Source: Euglena gracilis (taxonomy: Eukaryota > Euglenida > Euglenophyceae > Euglenales). From it: DNA of 64,000 nucleotides. Both the position numbers and the translations under genes were made by a program. The notes under the pieces are model-generated. The model saw only the letters and a list, made by a program, of their open reading frames with translations. It was not told where the DNA came from and ran no database searches. The stretch is from NCBI GenBank assembly GCA_039621445.1, contig CP154955.1, positions 37,489,123 to 37,553,122 on the forward strand, read 5' to 3'. Below, one piece after another: positions 20,678 through 30,559 of this stretch. Position 1 is the stretch's first letter. Every line of letters starts with the position of its first letter.

Positions 20678-21331
20678 TTGACCCGTATGATAACCGCTTC
20701 CATGGGATACACATTTTTGTTCCTCTTCAGACCGGCAGAACCGGACTACATCATCCTCAATGACGATGATGACTGGGTGCCATTAACGCAGCCGTCCCGC
20801 AGCGCATGGCCTCGAGACATCCACTTCAAGTTGGAGTCGGATGATGAGGACGAGGTGATCGAGCGCAACCGGCAGCAATGGGCGCGGCGGCTGGTGTGGG
20901 AGGCTCCACCGGCGGAGCAGGGGGCAGAGGTGGCACAGGACCTCTCCGACTTGCCCTCTGTCTTTCCCTCTGTTGCGATCTCCACTTCCACCACCGCCCC
21001 TCCCTCCAAAAAGCGCCGTCTTGTGTCAGCCGCCCCCACCTGTGCCCGATGTGGTGTGGTTGTTCCCTCACGCTCTCCGTGTCGTGATATGAATCATGTG
21101 CGATGTGACGAGTGTTCATTGTCTTACCATTGGCGTTGCATGAATTTGTGCCACGAGCCCAAACATGGATTGTGGGTGTGTCACTCGTGCAAACCACGTA
21201 AGTGTCCCAATCTAATCATCCACAGTGCAGCGCTGTTCGTCGTTGCACTGGTCGTGCCCCGACTTCGTCCCTCCTCGTGTGCCCTTCCATCATCTGTGTG
21301 CTCTCCTCCGTTTCGAAGCAATTCAAAGTGA
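20678..21331 (+). CDS. PHD-finger protein downstream of the tyrosine recombinase
   Basis: The 217-codon frame has an acidic region, 'RRLVWEAPPAEQG', and a basic 'PSKKRRL' patch, then a PHD finger: 'CARC', 'CDEC', 'HWRC' and 'CHSC' with canonical C4-H-C3 spacing. PHD fingers read histone tails, so a role in chromatin targeting of an element is conceivable, but that is inference. The same domain order ('LMYEAPP' then PHD) is found in the protein at 57612-58040. The start codon is uncertain: similarity to the other copy begins at about 'FKLES' (20826). It may be the C-terminal exon of the preceding recombinase gene. Confidence 0.65.
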   Translation: MTRMITASMGYTFLFLFRPAEPDYIILNDDDDWVPLTQPSRSAWPRDIHFKLESDDEDEVIERNRQQWARRLVWEAPPAEQGAEVAQDLSDLPSVFPSVAISTSTTAPPSKKRRLVSAAPTCARCGVVVPSRSPCRDMNHVRCDECSLSYHWRCMNLCHEPKHGLWVCHSCKPRKCPNLIIHSAALFVVALVVPRLRPSSCALPSSVCSPPFRSNSK

Positions 21332-21399
21332 TTAAAAATAATTCTGTTCTTTGTTTGAAAGGTCTTAAATTTTGGGAGAAAACCCTGAACACGGCAACA

Positions 21400-21540
21400 T
21401 GCCCTGTTTTTTGTGTTCATCTTACCACGAAAAACAGGGCAAATTGCCGGGTTAAGAATATATGCCCTGTTTTCCGTGTCCATAGCCACGAAATACAGGG
21501 CAGGCGCCGGGCCTCTAAACACGGTTACAGAGTGCTGTCC
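21400..21540. repeat. Second copy of the ATGCCCTGTTTT / GGCGCCGGGCC repeat
   Basis: ACCACGAAAAACAGGGCAAA, then TATATGCCCTGTTTT, then ACGAAATACAGGGCAGGCG, in the same order as 9881-10075. It follows the PHD gene and may mark the 3' end of that element. Confidence 0.55.
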
Positions 21541-21860
21541 AAAGATTTCTAATTTAGGGCGTAACTCTGCCGTTTCCAAGCTTTCACTTCCGGAGCCACT
21601 TCAAATCCGGAGCGTGGCTGTCAAAACAGCCAACACCCCCTCCCTTGCGACCCTTAGTCGGACACGCTCAAATCCCATGTGTGTACACCTCCCGCCAAAC
21701 TTCACCTCGACCCGGGGAAAGGAGATTGTGTGGAAATTGTTGAAAACGTTGTCACTCCTAGCAGTCCGGGGGGTTACAAAATCCCACAAAGTGGCCAGCA
21801 TTTTCACTTTAAACACTTAGCAGAAAGCCAAAAAAGGCAGAAAGGCAGACTGCACGTGGC

Positions 21861-22301
21861 ATGGGCAAGAGACATGGCAAGGGCAAGTGGACACCAACGC
21901 CAACGTGGACGTGGTTCCCGGCTACCACTCTTTTTACAAAGCACAAATATTTTGCAAAATGGATTCTGATTTTCGCAAAACCCATCATTGCCAACCTCAA
22001 TTGGACGAAAAATGTCGCAACTGCCTCAGGGGTAGGCAATACAGTTGTGATTTTCTGGGACCCCCCCTCCCCCTCCCCCCCTGTACAGCTTCCAACGCCC
22101 CCCTCGGACCCCTATGCCTTGTTTCCACAAGGGCCTATCTCCGTTAAACCGTCCTCCATTACCAGAATTGAGGGCACACCCAAGTTTGCCTTACCACATT
22201 ATGTACCAAGTGAAGAACAGAACGAGGAGCAAAAGGCGGAGGCGGCAGCAAGCAGCCCCCCGGTGGAAGACCAGGGGTGCTACAAGAGCGGCGCCAAGGA
22301 C
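21861..22301 (+). CDS. Unidentified ORF interrupted by a MITE
   Basis: The frame of about 150 codons begins 'MGKRHGKGKWTPTPTW' and ends in an acidic/basic low-complexity tail. At 22294-22301 a GC-run MITE has landed. After the duplicated CCAAGGAC the frame can be followed into lysine-rich sequence (22569 onward). I do not recognise the protein, and low complexity makes even its coding status uncertain. Confidence 0.3.
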
Positions 22302-22560
22302 CAGGCTTCTTTTTAAGTCAGCAGGCCCCCCCCCCGGGGGGAGGGGGTGGGTGGGTGTGTCCGGGCCGGACACTTCGGGGGGGGGTCCCGCGCCGGAGGC
22401 GCTGGGTATACCTTTTCGGCGCGAAGCGCCGAAATTTTTTGGAAATTGCCTTTTACGGGCCCTTTTTGGGGGGGTCCCCCCCCGGGGGAGGGTCCCGCGC
22501 CACCCTGGGTGGGTGGGGGGGGGACCCCCCCTCCCCCCCGGGGTCTTAAAAAGAAGCCTG
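22302..22560. mobile_element. GC-run MITE, hAT-like, 259 bp
   Basis: The perfect 16-bp terminal inverted repeats CAGGCTTCTTTTTAAG (22302-22317) and CTTAAAAAGAAGCCTG (22545-22560) are flanked by the 8-bp duplication CCAAGGAC (22294-22301 and 22561-22568). The interior is long C and G runs around a hairpin TTCGGCGCGAAGCGCCGAA. An 8-bp duplication is the hallmark of hAT transposons. Confidence 0.92.
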
Positions 22561-22849
22561 CCAAGGACCACAAGAAGAAGAGCTGTCCCTCAGGGAGCAG
22601 GGGAAGCGCGATGCACAAACCCAAAAAGAAGAAAATGATGCCGCAGACTGGGACGGGGGAGAACCTACATAAACCCCCAACGCCGCAGCCGCCTATGCAA
22701 GGCAAGGGTGAGGGTGGTTTTAGTTTCAGCGGCAGGGGAAAGGGTAAGGGGAGGAAGCAGCTTCAATCACTCCCCCTTGGCACACCATGCGGAATTGAGC
22801 CAGGGTTGACGTTTTGTTTTTGTTTTTCAACAAAGAACAAAAAATATTT

Positions 22850-23530
22850 TTTCTTCCAAAAAAAACACACACAAAAACATGTTTTTTTTAAAAGAGCAAA
22901 ATTTAACCTTTTTCCTTGCGCAATGGTCATTTTTTGAGGAAAAGGTTTTAAGGTCATTTTTTTGGTCATCAAAAGTGACGTATTTTTTAGTTTTCCAGCA
23001 CCTTTAACGGACAACGAAGCTGCAGAGATAAAAAAGACCTTTTTTGTATAAAAAAAGTTTCAAAAAAATTGCCTAAACCCCCATGATGTTTTTTTGTTTT
23101 TTTAAAAACATTTTTTTTCATAGGGGGTACTACCCCCGTGCCCCCCACCCAGTTACACCCCCGTGACCCCCCCGTGACCCGAGAATCGATCCTTCGCCAT
23201 CCCCTTTTTAAAAGCATTTTTTTTCCAAAAAAATGAACTTATATGTTTCCTTGCCCGCCCAATCCACCTTCACACCCAAAAATGGCCAAAAATCTTTTCC
23301 CCTGAAAGAAGTGCCAGAAACTGGTGCATTTCCCCACCCAAAACGGAATTTTGTCAAAAATGACCCAAACTTCATCCCAAAAGCGTGTTGGTCAAGAAAA
23401 TCCTAACAAAATTCCCGTTTGAAAAAATGACCAATTTTATCACGATGCCACGTCACGCATGTTGCCTCCCGGCTACCTGCAAAGTGTCATACTTCCCCCG
23501 TGACCCCCCCGCCCCGTGACCCCGCCATGA
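22850..23530. repeat. AT-run plus (GTGACCCC)n repeat, H family
   Basis: The stretch runs from A/T-run palindromes (AAAACATGTTTTTT) through 'CCTTGCGCAATGGTCATT' to C-run arrays with GTGACCCCCC. Relatives lie at 39600-40220 and, inverted, at 63660-63860. Chromovirus C is inserted at its right end inside the C-run array. No gene. Confidence 0.55.
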
Positions 23531-23534
23531 CCCC

Positions 23535-24189
23535 TGTCGACTGTTGGGGGCGTCCGACAGTCAAAAGTGGTAAGGTGGAAGCTTTTGAAAACACGGAATT
23601 TTCATTCAGCGCAAGGACGCGCATTCAATGGGAAAAGCCTAATTTGAGGTTCTAATTTAACACAATTTGCTTCTGCAGACCTTTGTGGGTTTTTTTGACA
23701 TTGGCATCAATCAACAATTGATTTGGAGAATTGAATTCAAGACAAGTTGCATTGTTTGGAAGAATTGTCAATTTCAGGTCCCTCTTCCCACTTTCACGGT
23801 GTGTGCGTGTTTCTGTTGCCTTTTACCACCATCCATTGCACCAAAACACCTACCCTGACCATTTCCAGTGTTTTGGCATTCTTAAGAAAGGGTGGGTGAA
23901 ATGGCCTCATGGGGAAAGGCATTTGGGACAACAATTTCACTTAAACGGAATTTTGACTTTGTGCAAGTTTTCAGGGAAAAGCAAATTCGATCCTACGCAC
24001 ACCCCTCTGGTCGGGGGGTACACCAGTGGGCGAAACGGGGGGTGGCCTGAGCCCTTCACCACCCGGAAAAACACTGGCCCCGGGCCAGGGAACGGCAGCC
24101 CCAAGGGTGGGTGTCGGGGACGAGGCAGCCGGCCGGGGGGCTGGGGTCTCGGCTCCGACGCTCGCAGGGGGGGGCGCCGGGTGTGAACA
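23535..24189 (+). repeat. 5' LTR of chromovirus C
   Basis: 655 bp. It begins with a near-palindrome TGTCGACTGTTGGGGGCGTC and carries a 15-bp insertion relative to the 3' LTR near 23640. The two LTRs differ at many scattered bases, so the element is older than A. Confidence 0.9.
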
Positions 24190-26577
24190 TGGTACGCAGA
24201 GGTTGCTTCGCTGACTCTGTCAGTGAAGAATTTTTGTATTCGGTTGATGGAAAACCAGAACCCCTGAACATGGTTGGCAGAGGTGGATTCACTGACTTTG
24301 TCAGTAAAAAGTTCTCGAATTCCCTGAACATGACAAGCAGAGAATTTTTTGCCAGCCCTGTCGACAAAACTTTTTTCAGCCCAGAAAACACGGACGAATT
24401 TGCTAGCACAGCCAGCAGAAATCTTGCTGAAAAGTTGGACATGGTCACAGAGTTGTCAGAGTCCAAAAAGTTTGCTGAGTCTGTGAATGTGGAATCACAG
24501 GATTTTTCAGGTCAGCCACCAGATTTTTCAGAGAGCAGTCCCCGAAATCAAAATGTCAGAACTGCAGAATCTGTGGAATCTGAGGGGTTGTGTCAATCAG
24601 TTGGTCGCAGTCAGCTGGGTGAATGGAATCATTCAGGTTTTTCTGCAGGGTCTGCCAATCAATCTTCAATCAATTTCCAGATCCCTGCCATTTACATTCA
24701 CAGGTTTTACACAATCACAGGTTGCCTCAGGTGATAATTCAGAGTTTTCGTCTGAAAAATCAGGGGATAGCCCTGTAAACTGTTTCCCCATAAGAATGAT
24801 AACTGCACAGGGGGAAATTTCTCAGCCTGAAGGGGAAAATCAGCTGGTTCAGTGGGCAGAATCCCCCCCGTCGTATCAAAGTTACTGTGAAACGGAGGGG
24901 GATGGTGCACAAAACCCAGATCGGTTGAGAGAAATGGAGGATTTTTTGGTTGCTGCAGGTTGGGTACCACCCAGAAATCAGGGTTTGGAGCAAAATCTGC
25001 CAGATTTTTCTGCGAATTTCAGTTTTCTGGTGCAAACCCCCCAGCTGGACAGCCAGTTTGAAAATAAGTGCCCAGAATTCGGAACGCATCTCCCACAAAT
25101 TGAAGGGGGTGAACCTGTACTTTTATTGGAGGACAGATTTTCAGTAAACCGTGGATTAACAGCCAGCGAGGGGATGTTAATTTTGACACAGCCAGCCCCT
25201 GAAAATTTAACATCAGCAGTTTTAACAGCTGAATCTGGCAATCTGGCGATAGGGGGGCCAGCTGGGCTGTTAAATCAAGTAGGGTCTAACATGGAAATGA
25301 GGGGGGATGAGGAAATGGAACCAGAATTACCGGTTTTTCAGCCCCCTGTTTTTGAACCACAGCCCCCCGAATCAAATTGTCAGATGATGGGGGGTAATGA
25401 TTTTGACTCATGGGACCAATGGGCCTATGGGGTGGATTGTTATTTACAGGAATTGAGCCGAAGCATAACTAACTGGGAGAGCATAATTCCCCCCCAGGTC
25501 GTAATTGAGAATCGGCTGGAAAATTTTGAGGAGAATTTGGCTGAAAATGCCAGAGCACAGGCAGAACTTTTGCAATCCATCCATGAAAATTTGGAGAAAC
25601 GAACGGCTGAAATGTGCAGACAGTTTGAGCAAGAAAAGCAAAAAGTCAGGAGCAAATTCAGCAATCAGTCAGCCAATTTATTTTACGGTGCCAAGAGGGG
25701 GGGAGTGCAGTTGAAAACATTGCAAACTGCCACAAACAACTTTTGCGGATCCAAGTTCAAAGGCAGATCGAAGGAAAATTTCATGATTTTGAGAAAAAGT
25801 TACGAGATTTTCTGGGCAGTGAACTGGCACAACTTGACAGCCGTAGAAATGATGTCCAAAACAAATTGTTTGCACCAGGTGGGTTGGTCGAGCAAGTTGG
25901 AATTTGTTTGCATTCTGTTGAGCAAATTAAGTCAAATTTTCAGAAGGAAATTCTGGTAATTCGACAGGCAAATCGTGAGCTATGCTCTGGGGTGCACATA
26001 AAATTTGCTGAAATCGCTGCTGGGCTGACAATGGTGGGGGAGGAATCAAAATCAAGTTTTGGAACCTTAACCAAGGAAATTCAGCAGCGATTTGAAGCCA
26101 CCTAAAACGAGAGCAAAGCTCTGGGGGGCAGGATCACAGCAGTTGAGAAATTTCTGGGCAGCCAGGAGCTGCCTTGGAATAAGGTGGTTGAAATGCTGGG
26201 AAAATCAGAAGCAACAATTCAACTGGAAGTCCGTAGGGAAAAGGCAGCCCAGGCCAGAAAAATGATGGAAATTATGATGGTGCAAAATGATGGATGAAAA
26301 ACTGAGGCAAACCCAAAAGGAAGAACATTTTGAAAAATTGCAAAATGACATTGAAAATCGAGTGAAACATCAATTTTTCACAGTTTTGATGAACATGCAG
26401 ACAGATTTTCAGCGTGAAAAGAGTCAACAGGAGGGTTTGCAAGAACTGTGTCAAACTTTGCAGACTCGTTTGGATTTCATGGAGGGGAGGGTTCAGGAAA
26501 TTTCAGCCGAAAAAACACAGCAAATTGACCCCAAGGCACCTGAAGTGGCCCAGCCCAAGATAGTAAATCAGGGATGA
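24189..26577 (+). pseudogene. Gag N-terminal coiled-coil region of chromovirus C
   Basis: An ATG overlapping the LTR/PBS junction (24189) opens a frame of repeated Phe/Ser-rich units ('DFSGQPPDFSES'). It is followed in other frames by a 490-codon block (24487-25959) and shorter blocks (25743-26105, 26287-26577). From 'SIHENLEKRTAEMCRQFEQE' on, heptads predict a long coiled coil, in line with the gag of element A. Three or four frameshifts and a stop at 26104 interrupt it. Confidence 0.65.
24190..24205 (+). promoter_or_regulatory. Primer-binding site of chromovirus C
   Basis: TGGTACGCAGAGG directly follows the LTR and resembles the initiator tRNA-Met complement TGGTAGCAGAGG with one inserted base. 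Confidence 0.65.
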
Positions 26578-27012
26578 AATCTGGGATGTTGATCTGGGCG
26601 GGTGCACACCATCAAGTAGTTCACATGGGGGTGCATTTGCAATAAATCGGGTCAGTTGCATTTGTGCCATTGGGGTGGCACCCCAGCGACCCCCAGTCAT
26701 AAGTGTTGGTAACCCAGCGGTGCAGCACGTGTTGAGAAATTTGGCTGCACCAAAATTTTCAGGGGAATCTCAAGATTGGCAGCAATTTTCTGAGGATTGG
26801 CAAGCATTTTCACGGAAACTGAATTCTGCAGGGGGGAAGTGAGTGAAGATTTGAAGGTTGCTCTGTTGGAGGATTGTCTTGACGAAACGAGCAAAAAAAT
26901 TCTGAAGCTCCATCTCAAGGAAGGGAGGATCAATTTTAATGCCGGGTGGGGTCACCTGGAAATGACATTTTCGAAGAATCAGGAATCTGGGGCAAGGAAA
27001 AATTGGCAACAG

Positions 27013-27487
27013 GTAAACCCCCCCCCCAAATAGTACCCCCCCCAAATAATACCCCCCCCCCAAATAATCCCCCCCCCCCTTGGGGTCCGACTTCGGCCGC
27101 CGAAATAATACCCCCCCCCCCCCTGTTCCGGGCCGAAGGCCCGGATTTTTGACCTGAAAATGTAGGTAAAAATAACAATTTCTGACAACAAATTATGGAA
27201 AAAATGGATTTTTCTGGCTCATCTGACCTCCAAAAATGGTAAATTTCACAAGAAAGTGCAAAAAATGACCCCAAAGGGCGGTTTTGGGTGCTATTTTGGG
27301 TTTTACGGGACTTCGGAAAATTTCGAAATTTTTGGAAAAATAATACCCCCCCCCCCCAAATAATACCCCCCCCCTCGGGCCGGGACTTCGGGCGAAAAAA
27401 TAATACCCCGGGGGGGTATTATTTGGGGGGGGGTTTAATCTTTTTAATCAAGGCAAAGTTAACCTTGAGCACTGGCTTGAATTTCAG
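27013..27487 (+). other. Intron-like insertion (GT...AG) in gag of chromovirus C
   Basis: The left edge is CAG|GTAAAC and the right edge is TTTCAG|GCAAAT. Removal joins a complete codon to a complete codon (phase 0) and links the two gag blocks at the position where element D is continuous. The interior is mostly a C-run mini-transposon (27016-27435). Without it about 55 bp would remain, so either a short intron was enlarged by the insertion or the insertion itself is spliced. Confidence 0.55.
27016..27435. mobile_element. C-run mini-transposon flanked by TA
   Basis: The inverted ends AACCCCCCCCCCAAATAGTA and TATTATTTGGGGGGGGGTT lie between TA at 27014-27015 and 27436-27437. The TA on the left is part of the GTA of the putative 5' splice site. 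Tandem units of C8-C13 plus AAATAATA occupy both ends. It resembles the element at 48594-48826. Confidence 0.65.
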
Positions 27488-28869
27488 GCAAATTTCAAGA
27501 TGGCCAAGTGCAAGGTTAAGGATGCCAGGGAGGGGGAAGCAAAACGGCTTTTGTTGCAGAAACTTCCCTCATTCATCCTAAAATGGGTTTCAGATGAGGA
27601 GGAAAGGAGGCTGAAAATTCAGCCAACTTTACGCCTAAAGGTGCCAGGGAATAGGAATTCAGAAATGGTTTCGGAAAGCTTGGGGAGAATACTTGGGAAA
27701 AGACCCACAAAAGTGTCGGAAATTCACGAGGGGGAATTTGAAATCATTTTCCCTGACATCTCTGCCTATGAAAAAGTCAAGAGTTTTCATGGCAAAGAGT
27801 TTGACGATTCAAACGTGTTTCAGGTTCAGGAAATTGAACCAATTTTGACCACCGAGGATATTTTCAACCTCGTGAAAACAAAGTTGGCACTCAGAAACAA
27901 ACATGACGCCTTACACAGTTCTGTTTCATCCCCACGCTATCAAGGGTTTAGGCGTTCAAGGTCGATGGGTGCTGAAAATCGAGGGGAGAGGCAATCGGGT
28001 AGTCGGAAGAGTTCACCTGGGTCAACCCCAGGTAGGGGAATGACACCTCCCCCAGCCAGAAGCAAATCAAAAATCAGCGAAACAGCAAAACCTGATCAAT
28101 CTGTTGCGGTTTCATCTTCAAATGTGCAGCCATCAAGCAATTCTTCAACGCTTCCAACGGTGGAGAACCCACCCAATGTGCCAAGACCGGTGGTGGGGGG
28201 GGCACAATGGATCCCACCCCCTTCACAACCAACAATGTCGTATGTTGCTAGACAAGCCCCGTGGAACAGAAACAATTTTCAGCCGTATGGCAATGGCAGC
28301 CAATTGAAAGGGGGTAATAATTCCCAGGGACATGGGGCAAACAACTCCCAATGGTATGGGGGTAACCAACAGCGGTACAAGGGGAAGGGTGGTAAGGGAA
28401 GGGGGAGAGGCAAAGGATTTGACCAGAATTTCGGTGCCAAAGGGGGGAAGGGCAATAACAATAACCCAACGCCAACGGTGGCCCACCCTATTCGTCATTA
28501 GGGACGCCGGGGTCATGTTTTTGAGGGGTTTACATCCTCGGGCATGGAAAACCCCCAAAGTATTTTGCATAACCCAACCACATCTTCACATGGAGAACAT
28601 TACCGTGGTGGAGAATGTGTGTCTTTGTCTTCCAATCCCTTCACCTCAGGTTCAAAATCAGGCAATGAAGAGTGTGCAATATCGAAGATGAGCATTGGTG
28701 CGAATTCAATGATTTCAATGAGTTCATCCTCGACAGCCAAATCGAGAAGACAAGTGGCCTTGAGCCTTGAGGCCTTGAGTGGCCAATGGCAGCCCGTGTC
28801 GAGGAAGGGCAAACTGTGGACCAGGTATGCAAGGCAGGAGAGTGCACGGCCCAGGTTCAACAATTATTA

Positions 28870-29430
28870 TGGTTGTTTGAGCGAAAGACCATCCATCAAA
28901 GGTGTGGGAAGTTGGAAAGTTCCCAAGGCGTTGGCTTTGTTTTCGGGAAAAGGGTCTGTTGGGAGGTGTTTGGAGGAAGACGGGTACCAGGTGGTATCCT
29001 TGGATATGAACCCAAAATTTCTCCCAACGCACGTTACGGATATTCTGGAGTGGAATTATCGAAAACACCCTCGTGGATATTTCAAGTCATAACGGCAAGT
29101 GTGCCTTGCACGGAGTATAGGTGTGCTAAGACGGTGGGAGAAAGAAATTTGGAATGGGCAGACCAACTTGTGACAAAAACGTTGGAAATTGTGGAATATT
29201 TTCAGCCCAAGTTATGGTGGACTGAAAATACCCGAACGGGACTTTTGCCAAAAAAGGCATTGTGTGCAAAATTTGAATTTCATCGATGTGGATTACTGTC
29301 AATTTTCAGATTGGGGATATCAAAACCCCACCCGCATTTAGGGGAGTGAAAATCTGTTAAGTTTGAAGGACAAACTTTGTGATGGGAAAACCTGCCCCCA
29401 TTTGATTGTGAGCGAGGGGGATGCTTTGGT
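28870..29430 (+). pseudogene. Cytosine-methyltransferase-like domain of chromovirus C
   Basis: This is a Rossmann-type methyltransferase resembling DNA C5-cytosine methylases. It has the SAM-binding motif 'ALFSGKGSVGRCL' with 'GYQVVSLDMNP', the catalytic-loop-like 'SVPCTEYRCAKT' (Pro-Cys, motif IV), 'LWWTENTRTGLLP' (ENV-like motif VI), and the C-terminal 'DVDYCQFSDWGYQNPTRI'. It spans three frame segments (frameshifts near 29085 and 29270, a stop near 29311), so it is dead. The same protein, with the same C-terminal block, is in element D at 51400-52000, so it belongs to the element family and not to host sequence. Expected role: methylation of DNA, perhaps of the element itself; that is inference. 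Confidence 0.75.
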
Positions 29431-29439
29431 TCACAAAGA

Positions 29440-30031
29440 GCAATTGGGAGAAAACGGAATGAGGGTGAGCACTCAACAAAAATGGAGGGTACCTGAGAAG
29501 TTGGTCGAGTACCTTCTTTCGGCCCTTGATTTTAAGGAGGAGAAATTTTCGTTCAAACGTGAGGACTATGCCGTTCGAAATTCATTTGTACAAATTATTG
29601 AGGAGAATTTTCAAAGGAGGGCCGAGGTGGATTGTTTTGCTTCTACCCAAAATTCTCAGTGCACATCATATTTGACCGAGAAGGAAAATGCTTTGTCGGT
29701 ACCATGGGGAGGGGGGGGTGCGGTTTGGTTGAACCCCCCCTGGACATTGTGGCCAAAGGTGGCAATGAAATTGCAAAAGGACCCTTGTGATGCCATTTGC
29801 ATCTTACCTGATTGGAGCAAGGGTTGGGTAAGGGAACTTGTTCGGAAGGCATCAAAAAAGTTGTATTTTCCACCCGGAACCAAGCTTTTTGAGGTGGATG
29901 GGAAACCAATGGGGGGTGTGACGTGGGGAGTTTGGGCCTTGTTGATAGAGGATAATCAGCCCCCCGCCAACACCAGCAACCCCAAGAAACCAAAGGTGGT
30001 ACATTTGAAATCGCGAATGGTTAAAAAGTGA
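29440..30031 (+). pseudogene. Dam-like (N6-adenine MTase-like) domain of chromovirus C
   Basis: After a stretch shared with element D ('GENGMRVSTQQKWRVPEKLV'), the frame contains 'VDCFASTQNSQCTSYLTE', 'AVWLNPPWTLWPKVAMKL' and 'DAICILPDWSKGW'. The NPPW tetrad and the preceding D-x-F-A-S-x-x-N block resemble phage Dam-type adenine methylases and the comparable domain reported in DIRS-group retroelements. An RNase H-linked domain of similar appearance is an alternative. Element D lacks this block: its protease follows almost directly. Confidence 0.55.
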
Positions 30032-30047
30032 TACCCAGCCACAGGGA

Positions 30048-30500
30048 TTGAGAAATTTTCGAAGGACCGACAACTTTTTGATTCGGACAAGGGTTGTTTT
30101 AGGGAACGGGGAGGAACAAAATACGGACATTTTGGTGGACACTGGTGCCGAGGCTAACCTCATAAGACAGGGGTTAGTGAGTGAGCACCTAATGTATTCG
30201 GCCGAACACCCCTTGAGGTTTGAAACCGCTAACGGTCAAGCCTTGAGTGGTGGGGGGAGGTGCACTAAGGTGGTGATGAAGTTGCAAGGGGAGGTGAGTG
30301 ATAACACCCCACCCACAGATTTTGAGTACGATGTGGAATTTTATGAAGCCAATATCAAAGTGGACGCATCATCATATCATTATCATACCCGTGGCTTGTA
30401 CGCACAAAAATCGGAATTTTCCCACATCACCGTGCTTTGGTAGTGGAGGAACCTGAATTGACATTTTTGTTCGGTGTGAGAGATCATAGGAGAAAACGGC
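30048..30500 (+). pseudogene. Retropepsin domain of chromovirus C
   Basis: 'TDILVDTGAEANLIRQGL' carries the catalytic D-T-G. 'ETANGQALSGGG' is flap-like. The terminal hydrophobic strand is read in another frame after a break near 30365, and it aligns with the protease end in element D. It should process the polyprotein. The frameshift inactivates it. Confidence 0.8.
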
Positions 30501-30559
30501 AAGGAAAGGTCCCTTGCACCCTTCCCCAAGGGGGGGAGGTGACAAATTTGGAAAAGTTT

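Larger units (their letters stand above)
26700..28501 (+). pseudogene. Gag capsid-like region of chromovirus C, with intron-like insertion
   Basis: 'APKFSGESQDWQQFSEDWQ' is the typical capsid start of Ty3-type Gag and aligns with 'DDRSPDWQNFEADRQ' in element D. The block 'LEDCLDETSKKI' aligns with 'FESCLCDTLKQRI' of D. The frame is interrupted at 27013-27487 and resumes with a 333-codon block ending in a basic Gly/Asn/Gln-rich tail ('GKGGKGRGRGKGF'). No CCHC knuckle is visible, unlike D. A frameshift near 26835 is also present. Confidence 0.7.

Noticed and set aside
21601-21816. Minus-strand ORF of 71 codons
   Set aside because: Typical shadow ORF without features.
24111-24188. Gag start upstream of the LTR/PBS junction in C
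   Set aside because: The frame is open into the 5' LTR, but a start inside the LTR is unlikely; the ATG at the junction (24189) is the first plausible one.
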